Source: Mycobacterium uberis
GTDB taxonomy: Bacteria > Actinomycetota > Actinomycetes > Mycobacteriales > Mycobacteriaceae
Length of the DNA stretch: 49,889 nucleotides
Direction: 5' to 3'
Assembly (NCBI RefSeq): GCF_003408705.1
Contig: NZ_QAYL01000005.1
Span: 1 to 49,889, forward strand
The notes beneath the pieces are model-generated. The model did not search any database and had not been told where the DNA came from. It saw only the letters and a list, made by a program, of their open reading frames with translations. Made by a program: the position numbers and the translations under genes. Shown here in pieces: positions 38,412-49,889 of the stretch. Every line of letters begins with the position of its first letter. Position 1 is the stretch's first letter.

Positions 38412-40046
38412 TTAGGTTACGAGGGTAACGGAATTGGCCCGCCGCAGCTTGCCCGACGGCGTCTTCGGAATAGTGCCCGGGCCGAGAACCACGACGTTGC
38501 GCGGCCGCACATCCACCTCTTTGAGCACCTCGTGTGCCACCTGATACTCAATGCGGCGCACCTCGGTAGCATCCTCGAAAGCGTTTGACTCGACAGCGAC
38601 AGCGAAGGTCTCACGCGAATGTCCGGCATCGAGCCGCACGGCTACCGCACAACCCGGACGGACACCACCCACCCGGCCAGCTGCCCGTTCGATGTCGGTC
38701 GGGTAGACATTGCGGCCGGCCATGATGATGACATCCTTGACCCGACCACACACCACGACATGACCGTTTTCCATCTGGTAGCCAAGGTCACCGGTGTCAT
38801 ACCAACCGTGCTCATCCTGGGCCGGGATGAAACCGCCCACCGTGATATAGCCCGGGGTCAGCGACTCACCACGCAGTTGGATCACACCGACACCGCGAGG
38901 CGGAAGCACATTGCCATCCTCGTCGACGATGCGGGCCTCCAGGCCGTCCAGCAGCGGACCAAGCGAGACCAGCCGGCGAATGTTGCCCTTGGTGGCTGGC
39001 ACCGCACGGTGCAGCGCAGCCAGCAAATCAGCATCCACCTCGTCGACAAACAATCCCTCTCCAACCGGCGAAAACGACACCGCCAGCGTGGTCTCGGCCA
39101 TTCCGTATGCGGGCAGAATAGCCTCCGGCTTGAGGCCGAACGGTTTGCCCGCGTCGATCAGGTCCTCGACGTCTGCTGGGTCCACCGGTTCGGCGCCTGA
39201 CATCGCAATCCGCAGGGTTGACAAGTCGAACTGACCAGGTTTGGCCTGCTTGCGCAGCCGCTTCGCAAACAGCGCATAGGCAAAGTTCGGGCCACAGATA
39301 AAGGTACCCTTATACTTGTCGATCAGCTTGGCCCACAGCAAGGTGTCGCGCAGGAAGTCCATCGGGGTGACTTTAACCAGCTCAGCACCAAAGTACATTG
39401 GTACAGTCAAAAACCCGATCATCCCCATGTCGTGAAAGCACGGCAGCCAACTGATCATCACGTCTTTCTCAATGTTGTATCTGACACCAACGAACATCGC
39501 CTCAACATTGGAATACACGTTGCGGTGAGTGATCTGGACCGCTTTGGGAGAACCCGTAGAGCCTGATGTCAATTGCATCAGCGCCAGATCGTCCTCGCCG
39601 GTTTCGATCGGATCGACCGGATCGGCTGCCAGTAGTTGCTCGACGGTCATCACCTTGACACCGCGAACCTCCAGCACTGACGCTGCCGCCATAAACGGGT
39701 CGGAGATGACCATCGCTTTAGCTTCGATCATTTCGACGACGGTGGTTGTGTCCTCTGCCCATACCGCCAGGTCGGTCCGCGGGGTAGGCTGATGCAGCAT
39801 GGTTAGACTGGCGCCGCGCATCCACAACCCTTGTGCAGTCGGAGCAATTTCCACTGGCTCACCGGCTAGCACACCGACTACGTCACCGTGACCAACGCCT
39901 AGAGCCGCCAACCCACCGGCTATACGGCGAGCACGCTCATGCACCTCGCCCCACGTATGGCGAACCGGGTTGTGTGGCTCACCCGTCACCATGCCCTTGG
40001 AAGACTCGCGGGCATTGCGGAACATCTTCTCGGTAAACCTGCTCAC
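38412..40046 (-). CDS. pks16: Acyl-AMP ligase / acyl-CoA synthetase-type protein (Pks16)
   Basis: 544 residues of the ANL adenylating family. The ATP-binding loop [20 protein letters not shown] is at ~157-176, then [51 protein letters not shown], and the C-terminal catalytic Lys K533 in PSGKLRR. Length and motifs match Rv1013, annotated pks16, which is an acyl ligase rather than a polyketide synthase. The YGMAE and YPTDIE segments resemble fatty-acyl-AMP ligases. GTG 40046 follows GAGGAGGG. The substrate is unknown; it probably activates a long-chain acid. It is convergent with pth and last after ispE. Confidence 0.88.
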   Translation of the reverse strand: MSRFTEKMFRNARESSKGMVTGEPHNPVRHTWGEVHERARRIAGGLAALGVGHGDVVGVLAGEPVEIAPTAQGLWMRGASLTMLHQPTPRTDLAVWAEDTTTVVEMIEAKAMVISDPFMAAASVLEVRGVKVMTVEQLLAADPVDPIETGEDDLALMQLTSGSTGSPKAVQITHRNVYSNVEAMFVGVRYNIEKDVMISWLPCFHDMGMIGFLTVPMYFGAELVKVTPMDFLRDTLLWAKLIDKYKGTFICGPNFAYALFAKRLRKQAKPGQFDLSTLRIAMSGAEPVDPADVEDLIDAGKPFGLKPEAILPAYGMAETTLAVSFSPVGEGLFVDEVDADLLAALHRAVPATKGNIRRLVSLGPLLDGLEARIVDEDGNVLPPRGVGVIQLRGESLTPGYITVGGFIPAQDEHGWYDTGDLGYQMENGHVVVCGRVKDVIIMAGRNVYPTDIERAAGRVGGVRPGCAVAVRLDAGHSRETFAVAVESNAFEDATEVRRIEYQVAHEVLKEVDVRPRNVVVLGPGTIPKTPSGKLRRANSVTLVT

Positions 40047-40335
40047 AAACCCTCCTCAGTTCCGATGTTTCCCCCAAGGACCTGGATGGAATCTCAGGCT
40101 CCCCTGCCTGATATCGCTGTATAGCAGGCACGCATGCACAGTTGGAGAGCGGTTAGGTCTCGAATCAGCAATGAGCCGACGACCGGGCAACTCATTAACT
40201 GCTCGCCAGGTGCGCCGGCGGGCAGAAACACTACATACTCTTGCGTATCGATACTCGTCACCACTAAGCATTTTAAAATTTTCTTAAGTATATGCCAAAC
40301 GATGACGTGGTTTGAATTTAGATTTCACACTTCGT
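40047..40335. other. Upstream region of pks16; no gene seen
   Basis: It separates pks16 from ispE. AT-rich around 40265-40335 with several TTTAAA/AAATTT runs. No recognisable protein in any frame. It likely carries the pks16 promoter, so pks16 may be transcribed apart from rpfB-ksgA-ispE. Confidence 0.4.
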
Positions 40336-41295
40336 TCAGATTTCAGTAACTGGCGCGGATACCACCCGGGCACCGGGTACCGGCCCCGTAGCGATCCGAA
40401 CAGTGCGGCAAACTCCCGCACCAGACAACTGTGCGCCAACATCGATCGCTGAGGCCGCCGAGACACACAGGAACGCACAGGTCGGACCCGAGCCCGACAC
40501 AATGCCCGCGAGCGCACCCGCCTCCACACCGGCGCGTAAAGCACGCCGCAGCACCGGATCCAAGCTGACCGCGGCCGCTTGCAATTCATTGCCCAGCAAT
40601 GGTGCCAACTGCTCGGGATCACCGGCGGCTAGGGCGGCCAACACCGGCTCGGGCGCGGCAAACCGTGGTGGATTTCCGACCTCCCTGAGCCGGTCAAGCT
40701 CGGCATACACCGCCAGAGTGAGCAAACCGCTGTCGGCGAATGCCAACACCCAGTGGAAGGTGCCACGGGACAACACGGTGGCTAACTCCTCGCCACGACC
40801 GATCCCCAGCGCGGTGCCGCCGTGTAGTGCGAATGGCACGTCACTACCTAGCTTCGCTGCTAGCATGAGCAGGTCGCGGCGGGGAACACCGAGTTCCCAC
40901 AACGAGTTCATCGCAACCAACACCGCGGCCGCATCGGCACTGCCGCCCGCCATCCCACCGGCCACCGGAATGGACTTGTCTATCAAGATCGAAACATCTG
41001 GCGTCCGACCAACGTGCTCGGCCATAAGCTTGGCCGCCTGCCAGGCGATGTTACGTTCGTCAGTGGGCACGTGGTCAGCGCCCTCGCCAACGAGCTTGAG
41101 CGACAGCACGTCCGCGTTGCACACCATCACCTCGTCGACCAGCGACACGGCCTGGAAAACCGTCGTCAGCTCGTGGTAATTATCGTCGCGGCGATCACCC
41201 ACAGCGAGGTAGAGATTGACCTTTCCGGGCACCTGAACGGTGACCGACCCAGTGGGCACCCACTGTGTAGCCGTATTGCGATTAGACGCGGGCAC
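40336..41295 (-). CDS. ispE: 4-diphosphocytidyl-2-C-methyl-D-erythritol kinase IspE
   Basis: 319 residues as drawn. It is a GHMP kinase: N-terminal [20 protein letters not shown] loop [20 protein letters not shown], and C-terminal [13 protein letters not shown]. It phosphorylates CDP-methylerythritol in the non-mevalonate isoprenoid pathway, supplying polyprenyl phosphates for cell-wall synthesis. The N-terminal twelve residues before VPTGSVTV may not be translated; GTG 41259 would match the start remembered for M. tuberculosis. It lies 100 bp after ksgA on the same strand, in the conserved rpfB-ksgA-ispE order. Confidence 0.93.
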   Translation of the reverse strand: MPASNRNTATQWVPTGSVTVQVPGKVNLYLAVGDRRDDNYHELTTVFQAVSLVDEVMVCNADVLSLKLVGEGADHVPTDERNIAWQAAKLMAEHVGRTPDVSILIDKSIPVAGGMAGGSADAAAVLVAMNSLWELGVPRRDLLMLAAKLGSDVPFALHGGTALGIGRGEELATVLSRGTFHWVLAFADSGLLTLAVYAELDRLREVGNPPRFAAPEPVLAALAAGDPEQLAPLLGNELQAAAVSLDPVLRRALRAGVEAGALAGIVSGSGPTCAFLCVSAASAIDVGAQLSGAGVCRTVRIATGPVPGARVVSAPVTEI

Positions 41296-41395
41296 CGCAG
41301 CAGACTATCGCTGCATACCATCAACCGCCCGTCAGCTCGCCGAAGCCTACTCCGAAGCAGGCCGTACCGCCGCACCATGGCTACTGTCGTCCCGA

Positions 41396-43407
<2,012 letters not shown>

Positions 43408-43566
43408 TCAGCAACCAATTCATCGACCTTTTCGGCTCTGAAAATTACAAAATCAGGGCCAGCAAGGCCACCGTTTGATCACAAGATCATAACGAACCGA
43501 TCAATGCGTAGCAACTCCGATGCGCAGGCTGGAAGAAAAATCGCGCCGGCGCTCCCTTCGTCTGAA

Positions 43567-44415
43567 CTAACCAAATCCTATTTGATATATACGGCGAGCA
43601 TTGCTGGTAGTGATTTGTGCCAGTTCTTCGGGGGTGCGACCTAGCAGTTCAGCAACCGCCCGAACGGTGTAAGGAAGACAGTAGGGTTCGTTTGCTAAAC
43701 CGCGGTGGGGATGCGGGGTCAAAAATGGCGCGTCGGTTTCCACTAGAAGCTGCTGCGCTGGGATCAATGGAACAGCTTCCCGCAGGGTACGAGCAGTACC
43801 GAAACTCACCATCCCGGACAAGCTGAGCACCCACCCGGCATTTACACAGTGGCGGGCCATCCCAACGTCCGACGAAAAGCAGTGAAAGATTACTTGGTCG
43901 GGGGCACCTTCGGCGCGCAAGATGTCCAGCACCTCCGCGTCGGCTTGCCGGTTGTGGACCATCAGCGGTTTGCCGCACCGCTTGGCCAGATCGATATGCC
44001 AAGCAAACGCCTCACGCTGCACATCAGGTGAGGCACAGTCATCGAGGCGGCCGGGCCAATACAGATCCATACCGGTCTCGCCGACAGCTACTACCCGAGG
44101 ATGGGCCGCCAGTCGTTCGATCTCGGCCCGAGTGGCATCGGTTAGCGCGTTTGCGCGCGTCGGGTGTAACGCTACCGCCGCATACACCCGCCGGTCCCAC
44201 TCGGTGGCCGCAGTGACCCAACGTGCAGAGTTCAAGTCGTCGGCGACAGTGACGACCGCAACCAAGCCGACAGCCGCGGCTCGCTGAACAATGGCTTTCA
44301 CGTCATCGGCGTCACGGGCGCCACATACGTCGAGATGAGTATGGGCGTCGATCAACGGCGACAGGGGTTCCGGAGCGGGCGACACGTCTTGTTTAACTGG
44401 ACGGTGAGAACTCAC
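43567..44415 (-). CDS. tatD: TatD-family metal-dependent DNase
   Basis: 282 residues. The metal ligands are in DAHTHLD, VAVGETGMDLY, MVHNRQADAE, IFHCFSSD and LLVETDAPFLTPHPHRG. TatD proteins are amidohydrolase-fold 3'-5' exonucleases. The drawn GTG start leaves only 25 bp to the divergent metG start. The M. tuberculosis protein, about 264 residues in memory, starts close to the DAHTHLD motif, so TTG at residue 21 could be the true start, giving more room for promoters. It is followed after 177 bp by rpfB, as Rv1008-Rv1009. Confidence 0.92.
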   Translation of the reverse strand: MSSHRPVKQDVSPAPEPLSPLIDAHTHLDVCGARDADDVKAIVQRAAAVGLVAVVTVADDLNSARWVTAATEWDRRVYAAVALHPTRANALTDATRAEIERLAAHPRVVAVGETGMDLYWPGRLDDCASPDVQREAFAWHIDLAKRCGKPLMVHNRQADAEVLDILRAEGAPDQVIFHCFSSDVGMARHCVNAGWVLSLSGMVSFGTARTLREAVPLIPAQQLLVETDAPFLTPHPHRGLANEPYCLPYTVRAVAELLGRTPEELAQITTSNARRIYQIGFG

Positions 44416-44440
44416 GCGTACACAATAAGGTGGAGTTTCG

Positions 44441-45997
44441 ATGAGGTCCTATTACGTAACCACCGCCATCGCGTATCCGAACGCTACACCGCACGTTGGT
44501 CACGCATACGAATACATCGCCACCGACGCGATTGCCCGCTTCAAACGGCTCGATGGCTTCGACGTGCGTTTCCTGACCGGAACCGACGAACATGGCCTGA
44601 AGGTCGCACAGGCCGCCGAGGCCGCCGGTGTGCCGACCACGCAACTTGCTCGGCGTAACTCGGATGTATTTCAGCGTATGCAAGAGTCGCTCAACATCTC
44701 CTTCGATCGGTTTATCCGCACTACCGACGCCGACCACCACAAAGCGTCTAAGGAAATCTGGCGGCGGATGGATGCGGCCGGCGACATCTACCTAGGCACC
44801 TATTCCGGGTGGTACTCGGTGCGAGACGAACGGTTTTACGTCGACTCAGAGACCCAACTTCTCGAGGACGGCACCCGAATCGCAACAGAAACCGGCACGC
44901 CGGTCACCTGGACCGAGAAGGAGCAGACCTACTTCTTCCGGCTGTCAGCATATGCCGACAAGTTGCTGGCCCACTACGACGCCAACCCCGATTTTATCGG
45001 ACCCGAGGTGCGGCGCAACGAAGTGATCAGCTTTGTCTCCGGCGGACTGGACGATTTCTCTATCTCGCGCACCTCATGCGACTGGGGTGTACAGGTCCCA
45101 GAACATCCTGACCATGTCATGTACGTCTGGGTCGACGCGCTGACCAATTACCTCACTGGGGCCGGATTCCCCGACACTGACTCGGAGTTGTTCGGTCGTT
45201 ACTGGCCCGCCGATTTACACATGATCGGCAAGGACATCATCAGATTCCATGCTGTCTACTGGCCGGCGTTTTTGATGTCAGCCGGAATCGAGCTACCGCG
45301 AAGGATTTTCGCACACGGGTTCTTACACAACCGCGGAGAGAAGATGAGCAAGTCGGTGGGCAACACCGTCGACCCGGTGGCGCTGGTACAAACGTTCGGC
45401 GTGGACCAGGTCAGATATTTTCTGTTGCGCGAAGTCCCGTTCGGCCAGGACGGCAGCTACAGCAAAGAAACAATCATCACCCGGATCAATACCGACCTGG
45501 CCAACGAGCTAGGCAATCTGGCCCAACGGTCGCTGTCGATGGTAGCCAAGAACCTGGGCGGGGTGGTGCCCGAACCCGGTGAGTTCACCACCGCCGACAC
45601 TGCACTATTCACGGCGGCCGACGGCTTGTTAGAGCAGGTGCGCAACGATTTTGACCGACAAACGATGCATCTGGCCTTGGAAACCATCTGGCTAATGCTC
45701 GGCGAGGCGAACAAGTACTTTTCGGCACAGCAGCCCTGGGTCTTACGCAAGAGCGAATCCGAAGCGGATCAGATCAGGTTCCGCACCGTCCTCTACACGA
45801 CCTGCGAGACGGTGCGCATCGCAGCGTTGCTCGTTCAGCCTGTCATGCCGGAATCGGCCGCCAAGCTATTGGACTTGCTTGGCCAGGCCGGAGAGCAACG
45901 GATGTTCTCTGCCGTCGGTGTGCGGCTGACCCCTGGCACGGTGCTGCCGCCACCCACCGGCGTGTTCCCTCGCTACCAGCCTTCCGAAACTGTGTGA
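44441..45997 (+). CDS. metG: Methionyl-tRNA synthetase
   Basis: 518 residues of a class I synthetase (called metS in M. tuberculosis). The HIGH motif is HVGH in AYPNATPHVGHAYEYIATD, and the KMSKS motif is intact in GEKMSKSVGNTVDP. A CWGVQVP-like region (CDWGVQVP) and the helical anticodon domain (NELGNLAQRSLSM, ANKYFSAQQPW) are present. The C-terminal tRNA-binding domain of some MetRS is absent, as usual in mycobacteria. GGTGGAG precedes ATG. Only decayed sequence follows for 3 kb. Confidence 0.96.
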   Translation: MRSYYVTTAIAYPNATPHVGHAYEYIATDAIARFKRLDGFDVRFLTGTDEHGLKVAQAAEAAGVPTTQLARRNSDVFQRMQESLNISFDRFIRTTDADHHKASKEIWRRMDAAGDIYLGTYSGWYSVRDERFYVDSETQLLEDGTRIATETGTPVTWTEKEQTYFFRLSAYADKLLAHYDANPDFIGPEVRRNEVISFVSGGLDDFSISRTSCDWGVQVPEHPDHVMYVWVDALTNYLTGAGFPDTDSELFGRYWPADLHMIGKDIIRFHAVYWPAFLMSAGIELPRRIFAHGFLHNRGEKMSKSVGNTVDPVALVQTFGVDQVRYFLLREVPFGQDGSYSKETIITRINTDLANELGNLAQRSLSMVAKNLGGVVPEPGEFTTADTALFTAADGLLEQVRNDFDRQTMHLALETIWLMLGEANKYFSAQQPWVLRKSESEADQIRFRTVLYTTCETVRIAALLVQPVMPESAAKLLDLLGQAGEQRMFSAVGVRLTPGTVLPPPTGVFPRYQPSETV

Positions 45998-48900
45998 GCG
46001 ACAGGAGTGAGACGAACAGCCCAATATAGTGACGCCAGGGGTAGCCCGCCCTACCTGCCTCGTAAACACGAAACATAGACTGCTTCAGGGAGAAAACATA
46101 TCTGCCACGGCGATCTAGGCGAGGTGACGCGCGTCCGTATCTACTTCAGCCTGATCAACTCACACTCCTGCAAACAGCGTACTACTGCCAATTTTCAAAG
46201 GTGGCTATAGTGTCCACCCGCTGCGGTCAGGTTCCGGGCGGGGCAGACTGCTCGGGCGGAATTGCCCTGTTGCCCCGACACAGTCGTAGTAGAACTGAGC
46301 AACGGCCATCCAGGGTTTCATCCACTGGTGCCAAAACGACCAGTCGGGATACTTCTCACCGTTGCACACGACTAATTCACCCCAACCTCATCGATCATCC
46401 GGGCAATAACCCTTCGTCATGTCCGGCCTGTGCGAGTTTGGCAGATCAGCTCAGCACTGACAACTATAACAGAAAATTGAGTTAGTATAGCACAAATTAA
46501 TAGCGCGACGCAAAGGCGAGGAAGCTTCTGCTTTATTTCTGCTCCATTTAAGTTGTTGAATCAACACAGCGAATTCGGAATGAGCTATAATCTTCGGTAC
46601 CGTCTCCAAAGCACCAAACCCATTAACCCCTTCCGGGAAGCCGGGTTGACTTCGAACTCACTAGGCTTGCTATTCGCCGGCGCGCTACCGTGAAACCCGC
46701 TCGCGTGATGCCGATCAGCCCTGTCAGGCGCGGCCGCTCGACATGATATCCAAGACAGTAAGCCACCACACCACGGTTTTTCGAGTAATCTTCGGACCAT
46801 TGTCGACCGTATCCGGTAGCTTCGAAATTTTTCACTCAGGTATGAGTTATCCCGAGAAGCGGCCTCAATCGGTTGAGAGAAGCTCGTTGAGTGTGACTTG
46901 GGGGTGTCTGACGAGGTGATGGTGCCGTATGTCGTACGGTTACGCCGTAAATAAAAATTTACTCGTGATCTCAGTAGCACGAAAGGAAAACTCAGGCGAC
47001 CGTGAAATTTTGAGGCTAAACTACGCGGAATTAACTCCTTTAATCGCTCTCGGGTAACAAAAATTGACTCCCTGCTTTAAATGACGACATAAGGAAATAC
47101 TTGCCGCACCCGCTTCGGTCACCAGGGTGCCGTCACCCGTGAGAATAGCACAAATCTATTGGCCACTCGCCTGCGCAGACGAGCTATCAAAAGGCACTTC
47201 ACTGCTGGTTCCTCGGTGTGGCGGTGACTAGCCGGAGTGAACGTAATGATCCCAAACGCGACAGGATGCGGATGACGCTACACACTGGCCGCGGTGGTAA
47301 TTACCGACCATGGCAATCCGGTTCCGCTTCGGTGAGGCCGAATTGCTGGGCGCGATAACACCACATCTGATGGCGGTCGCGGCAAGTGATGGTCGGCTGT
47401 TGGCAACCGACTGGCCGCCACCACGCAGCTGAGCCTGTGCAACACAGTCTCCCTTGCTACGGGGTGACGATCGGCGGTCCTCGTCAAGGTGCCTGCTCGA
47501 CAAACGGTTTCGGGCAGACCTTCGCTGGGGAAAGAAGAACCAAGAAGGTGTCATTGAAAAAGCACAAACGCCGCGAGTGCGCGCAAGCGATCAGGTTATT
47601 CTGCTATCAGATGACCTGCCCGGCCCTCAATGAAGGGCTATTGACCAAACAACACGGCAAACTAATGTGCGAGATCACCGCTGACACCTATACCGACCTG
47701 TTCGGTAGCCAAATCCGCATTTTGCGGGAGACACGGGACCGATGGATCCAACGCTCCCGCGGCCAACAGGCTTGACAGCGCTGATACTCGCTCCAGCAGC
47801 TGCTAGCCGCCAGCACTGACATACATGTGCTGGAGCTGGCCGTATCACTGAAGAGAAAACCCCACCCGCACGGTGGCGCAGGCGGTCCGGATCTTGCGCA
47901 CCACCACCGGGTGGGTGTCCTCGGACTTCACCCTGCTGCACCATTTTCATCGGCTGAAGTTGACGGACCCGAACGCCAACGAGCATAGGCCGGTTTTCGA
48001 GACAGCTGACCCCAACGAGCTCGGGGGCAGCAACAGGCTACATGGGCCGCGGAGCAATGATCGCAAAACCTACCGGCTTGTCTTCCTTAACGATCATTCT
48101 CGACTAGCGGCGAGGTCCGCCCCGGCACATGATCACCTAACAGCCAACCCCACGATGTAGGTGCGCAGTATGCTCACACACCACATCGTGACCACCTTCG
48201 AGCATATCCCCGCCTACCACAAATCCACCCTGACCCCAAGCCGCCGAGGCGCTCACCACCGAACGGGGAGGCAACCCCGCTCTGGTGATCGACTGAAGCC
48301 CACCTGTTGGACAATCGACAGCTCGATAGCCATCCGCCTGATGAGCAACATCGCTGTAAAACCACCATGAAGAGCCGACACTCCCTTCTCCGGAGACGCG
48401 ATCCAGCTGATCTACAACGCTTCTCACGGTTCCCCCACACGGTCAACAACCTAGCTCTGCATGCATTGAACACCGTTTTCGCCACCGATTATGCCATCGT
48501 TGATGAAAAGGCAATATGCATAGCCATCGCGGAAACCGCCACGGACTGAACTCGATTCACATCAACCGGATGGACACCCTGCCACCATGGCCCCGCCCAC
48601 AACGCCGAGCACGGCCCCCCATCACCGGATTCTCAACTATAGAACCCGGTGACGCCGTTACAACCGACAACACCACACAACAAACACAGTCAGTGAAATA
48701 CTACAACTCCATTATTGAATGAAAGTTGTTCCGTAACAAGGACTTCCCATACCGAAGGAAGAAGCCCGTCAACGCAGGCATTCCCTCAACGGCATACTTT
48801 AGCCCTGTCGACTACGAAATACATCTGTCTGGACATAGCCGAAAAACACAACACCGGCTGCCTAGCCCAACCACGGACAAGTAGCATGAACTAGGATACA

Positions 48901-49139
48901 GACGACTGCGCTGCCCCTGCCCTCTTAGCCGAGTACCTGCCAGGCTGTGAAGCTGCCCCTCCCTAGCTCAAGAGTCGCTACACGACGGACTAGCAGTCTA
49001 CCCTTGATCGCGGAGTTTTTGCGATCACTCACCACAGTGCTCGACTGACACCAAGATCAAACCTCCTACAAACTAAAGTCTTTACGATTTGAAGGGATTG
49101 CCACTTCACATACTGGCTAGCCAGCCCAGTTTATTGAGG
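45998..49139. other. Three-kilobase decayed region without an intact gene
   Basis: Many short open frames, none complete. Plus-strand stretches that read like real protein include FGEAELLGAITPHLMAVAAS (47330-47410), LSLCNTVSLATGVTIGGPRQ (47430-47490), LFGSQIRILRETRDRWIQRS (47695-47760) and EALTTERGGNPALVID (48245-48295). They could belong to one or two dead genes read rightward, perhaps the Rv1006/Rv1005c neighbours, but I could not assign a family. No insertion-sequence ends, transposase motifs or CRISPR-like repeats were seen. Confidence 0.5.
46205..46385 (-). pseudogene. Fragment of a mycobacterial exported protein family
   Basis: The minus strand reads ELVVCNGEKYPDWSFWHQW, MKPWMAVAQFYYDCVGATG and ends RSGWTL-stop at 46205. 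The CNGxKYPDxSFWHQW ... YYDC pattern resembles the C-terminus of small secreted mycobacterial proteins with two conserved Cys. Nothing upstream of it on this strand is recognisable, so it is a truncated end. Confidence 0.4.
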
Positions 49140-49427
49140 TTAGGCCCAAGCGGAACCGACAGAGCGGTCCGTGTCAGCCATGTTGTTACCGGCAGCTTGC
49201 ACCTTTCGGCCGTGAGCGTTGGCCTGCTCATAAATCATCTGAAAGTTGCGACCCAAATCACTGACGAACTGCTCACATGCCACCGAACCCTGTCCACCCC
49301 AAAAGTCAGCGGCATCACGCACACTCGCCAAGATGGCCTGGTGCGTGGCCTCCAACGATGCCGCTTGTACGCGGATCGTTGCACCATGCGCATCAATATC
49401 CCCGAACTGGTAGTTAATACTGGGCAT
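49140..49427 (-). CDS. EsxL-type WXG100 secreted protein
   Basis: 95 residues. It begins SINYQFGDIDAHGATIRVQA, has the WXG turn in DFWGGQGS, then FVSDLGRNFQMIYEQANAHG, and ends GNNMADTDRSVGSAWA with the family's conserved terminal WA. It is a small helical hairpin secreted by an ESX (type VII) system as a heterodimer with the EsxK-like partner encoded 66 bp upstream. It belongs to the Mtb9.9 group (EsxI/L/N/O/V). Which member it is cannot be decided by eye. It is intact, whereas its relative at 15477-15663 is dead. Confidence 0.92.
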   Translation of the reverse strand: MPSINYQFGDIDAHGATIRVQAASLEATHQAILASVRDAADFWGGQGSVACEQFVSDLGRNFQMIYEQANAHGRKVQAAGNNMADTDRSVGSAWA

Positions 49428-49493
49428 AAACTATCGTCCTCCTGAATTAGTAAAGTAAATGAGAAAGTAGTGGGACAGCAGCGGTTTTCGGAG

Positions 49494-49793
49494 CTAGCTA
49501 CCCTGCAGGATCTGCTGAGAAGTCTGCTCTTGCTGCTCATAGCGGGTGGCAGCAGCACCCAACCCATCACGAACCTCGTGCAGCATGGTCACGATGTTGC
49601 GAAACGCCTGATTCATCTGCCCCATGACGTCAAAGGACGTCGCCTGAGCCGCCCCACTCCAGCCCGCACCCGCGATGTTCAGCGTCGACGCCCACATCTT
49701 GTGAGACTCGTCCTCCACGGTCTGAGCATGCACTTCAAAACGGCGCGCCATATCCCGCATCGACTGCGGATCGGTCATAAAACGTGCTGTCAT
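49494..49793 (-). CDS. EsxK-type WXG100 (QILSS-group) secreted protein
   Basis: 99 residues. It begins [20 protein letters not shown], carries WXG in [11 protein letters not shown], then [19 protein letters not shown], and ends [15 protein letters not shown]. The Y-x3-E-like element (YEQQE) needed for type VII export is present. M. tuberculosis members (EsxJ/K/M/P/W) end QILSS; here the end is QILQGS. It is the partner of the EsxL-like protein. A PE/PPE pair would be expected just upstream, beyond the right edge. AAGAGACAGC precedes ATG 49793. Confidence 0.92.
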   Translation of the reverse strand: MTARFMTDPQSMRDMARRFEVHAQTVEDESHKMWASTLNIAGAGWSGAAQATSFDVMGQMNQAFRNIVTMLHEVRDGLGAAATRYEQQEQTSQQILQGS

Positions 49794-49889
49794 TATTTGC
49801 TGTCTCTTTCGATTGATTTCGTTGCCTTGCGACGCCAGGGTCTTAACCCTAGAAAACGAGGAAAACTGGTTTTTCCGGTTTAGAGTGCG

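Noticed and set aside
40403..41179. 258-codon plus-strand open frame opposite ispE
   Set aside because: Shadow frame of the GHMP kinase; Ser/Ala/Thr-rich composition typical of an antisense reading of high-GC coding DNA.

Overview
The window looks like a piece of a leprosy-bacillus genome: a Mycobacterium of the M. leprae / M. lepromatosis type. Intact genes are clearly mycobacterial (RpfB, LpqT, LpqU, TrcR/TrcS, EsxK/EsxL-type WXG100 proteins, PE/PPE remnants). They are separated by long stretches of decayed genes that can still be recognised piecewise by translating all frames. Assignments rest on remembered family motifs and on remembered gene order in M. tuberculosis (Rv numbers). No database search was run. 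The species within the group is not settled. The shortened ribosomal protein L25 gene and the direct joining of the Rv1078-Rv1069 block to the Rv1040-Rv1007 block do not fit my memory of M. leprae and would favour M. lepromatosis, but that is inference.

Region 1 (1-9.9 kb) matches Rv1078-Rv1069c, inverted. It holds the N-terminus of proline-rich antigen pra with three perfect 30-bp repeats, cystathionine beta-synthase, the esterase lipU, a secreted GDSL/SGNH esterase, a dead fadA3 thiolase, a BAX-inhibitor-1-like membrane protein, the enoyl-CoA hydratase/isomerase-type pair echA9-echA8, and a dead membrane hydrolase gene overlapping echA8.

Region 2 (9.9-22 kb) is mostly debris. It contains unassigned remnants, a dead GNAT acetyltransferase, a tRNA-Leu(UAA), and a decayed PE-PPE-PPE-esx-esx cluster. 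The intact two-component system trcR-trcS follows. After it come a dead YefM-YoeB-type toxin-antitoxin remnant butted against the 3' end of a dead, very AT-rich mmpL. The kdp potassium-transport genes found here in M. tuberculosis were not recognised.

Region 3 (22-46 kb) is a dense housekeeping block matching Rv1026-Rv1007c. On the minus strand: ppx, a DUF501 gene, an FtsB/DivIC-like gene, eno, lpqU, dead mazG and mfd. Then a dead lysA paralogue, a TetR regulator and tRNA-Gln. On the plus strand: glmU, prsA, an ArsC-like gene lacking its catalytic Cys, lpqT, a truncated rplY, and pth. On the minus strand: a pks16-type acyl ligase, ispE, ksgA, rpfB and tatD. Last, metG (metS) on plus. These genes cover glycolysis, cell-wall precursor and PRPP synthesis, isoprenoid synthesis, rRNA methylation, transcription-coupled repair, resuscitation-factor activity and translation.

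Region 4 (46-49.9 kb) is another 3-kb stretch of debris followed by an intact esx pair (EsxK-like then EsxL-like, minus strand), a living paralogue of the dead pair at 15.2-15.7 kb.
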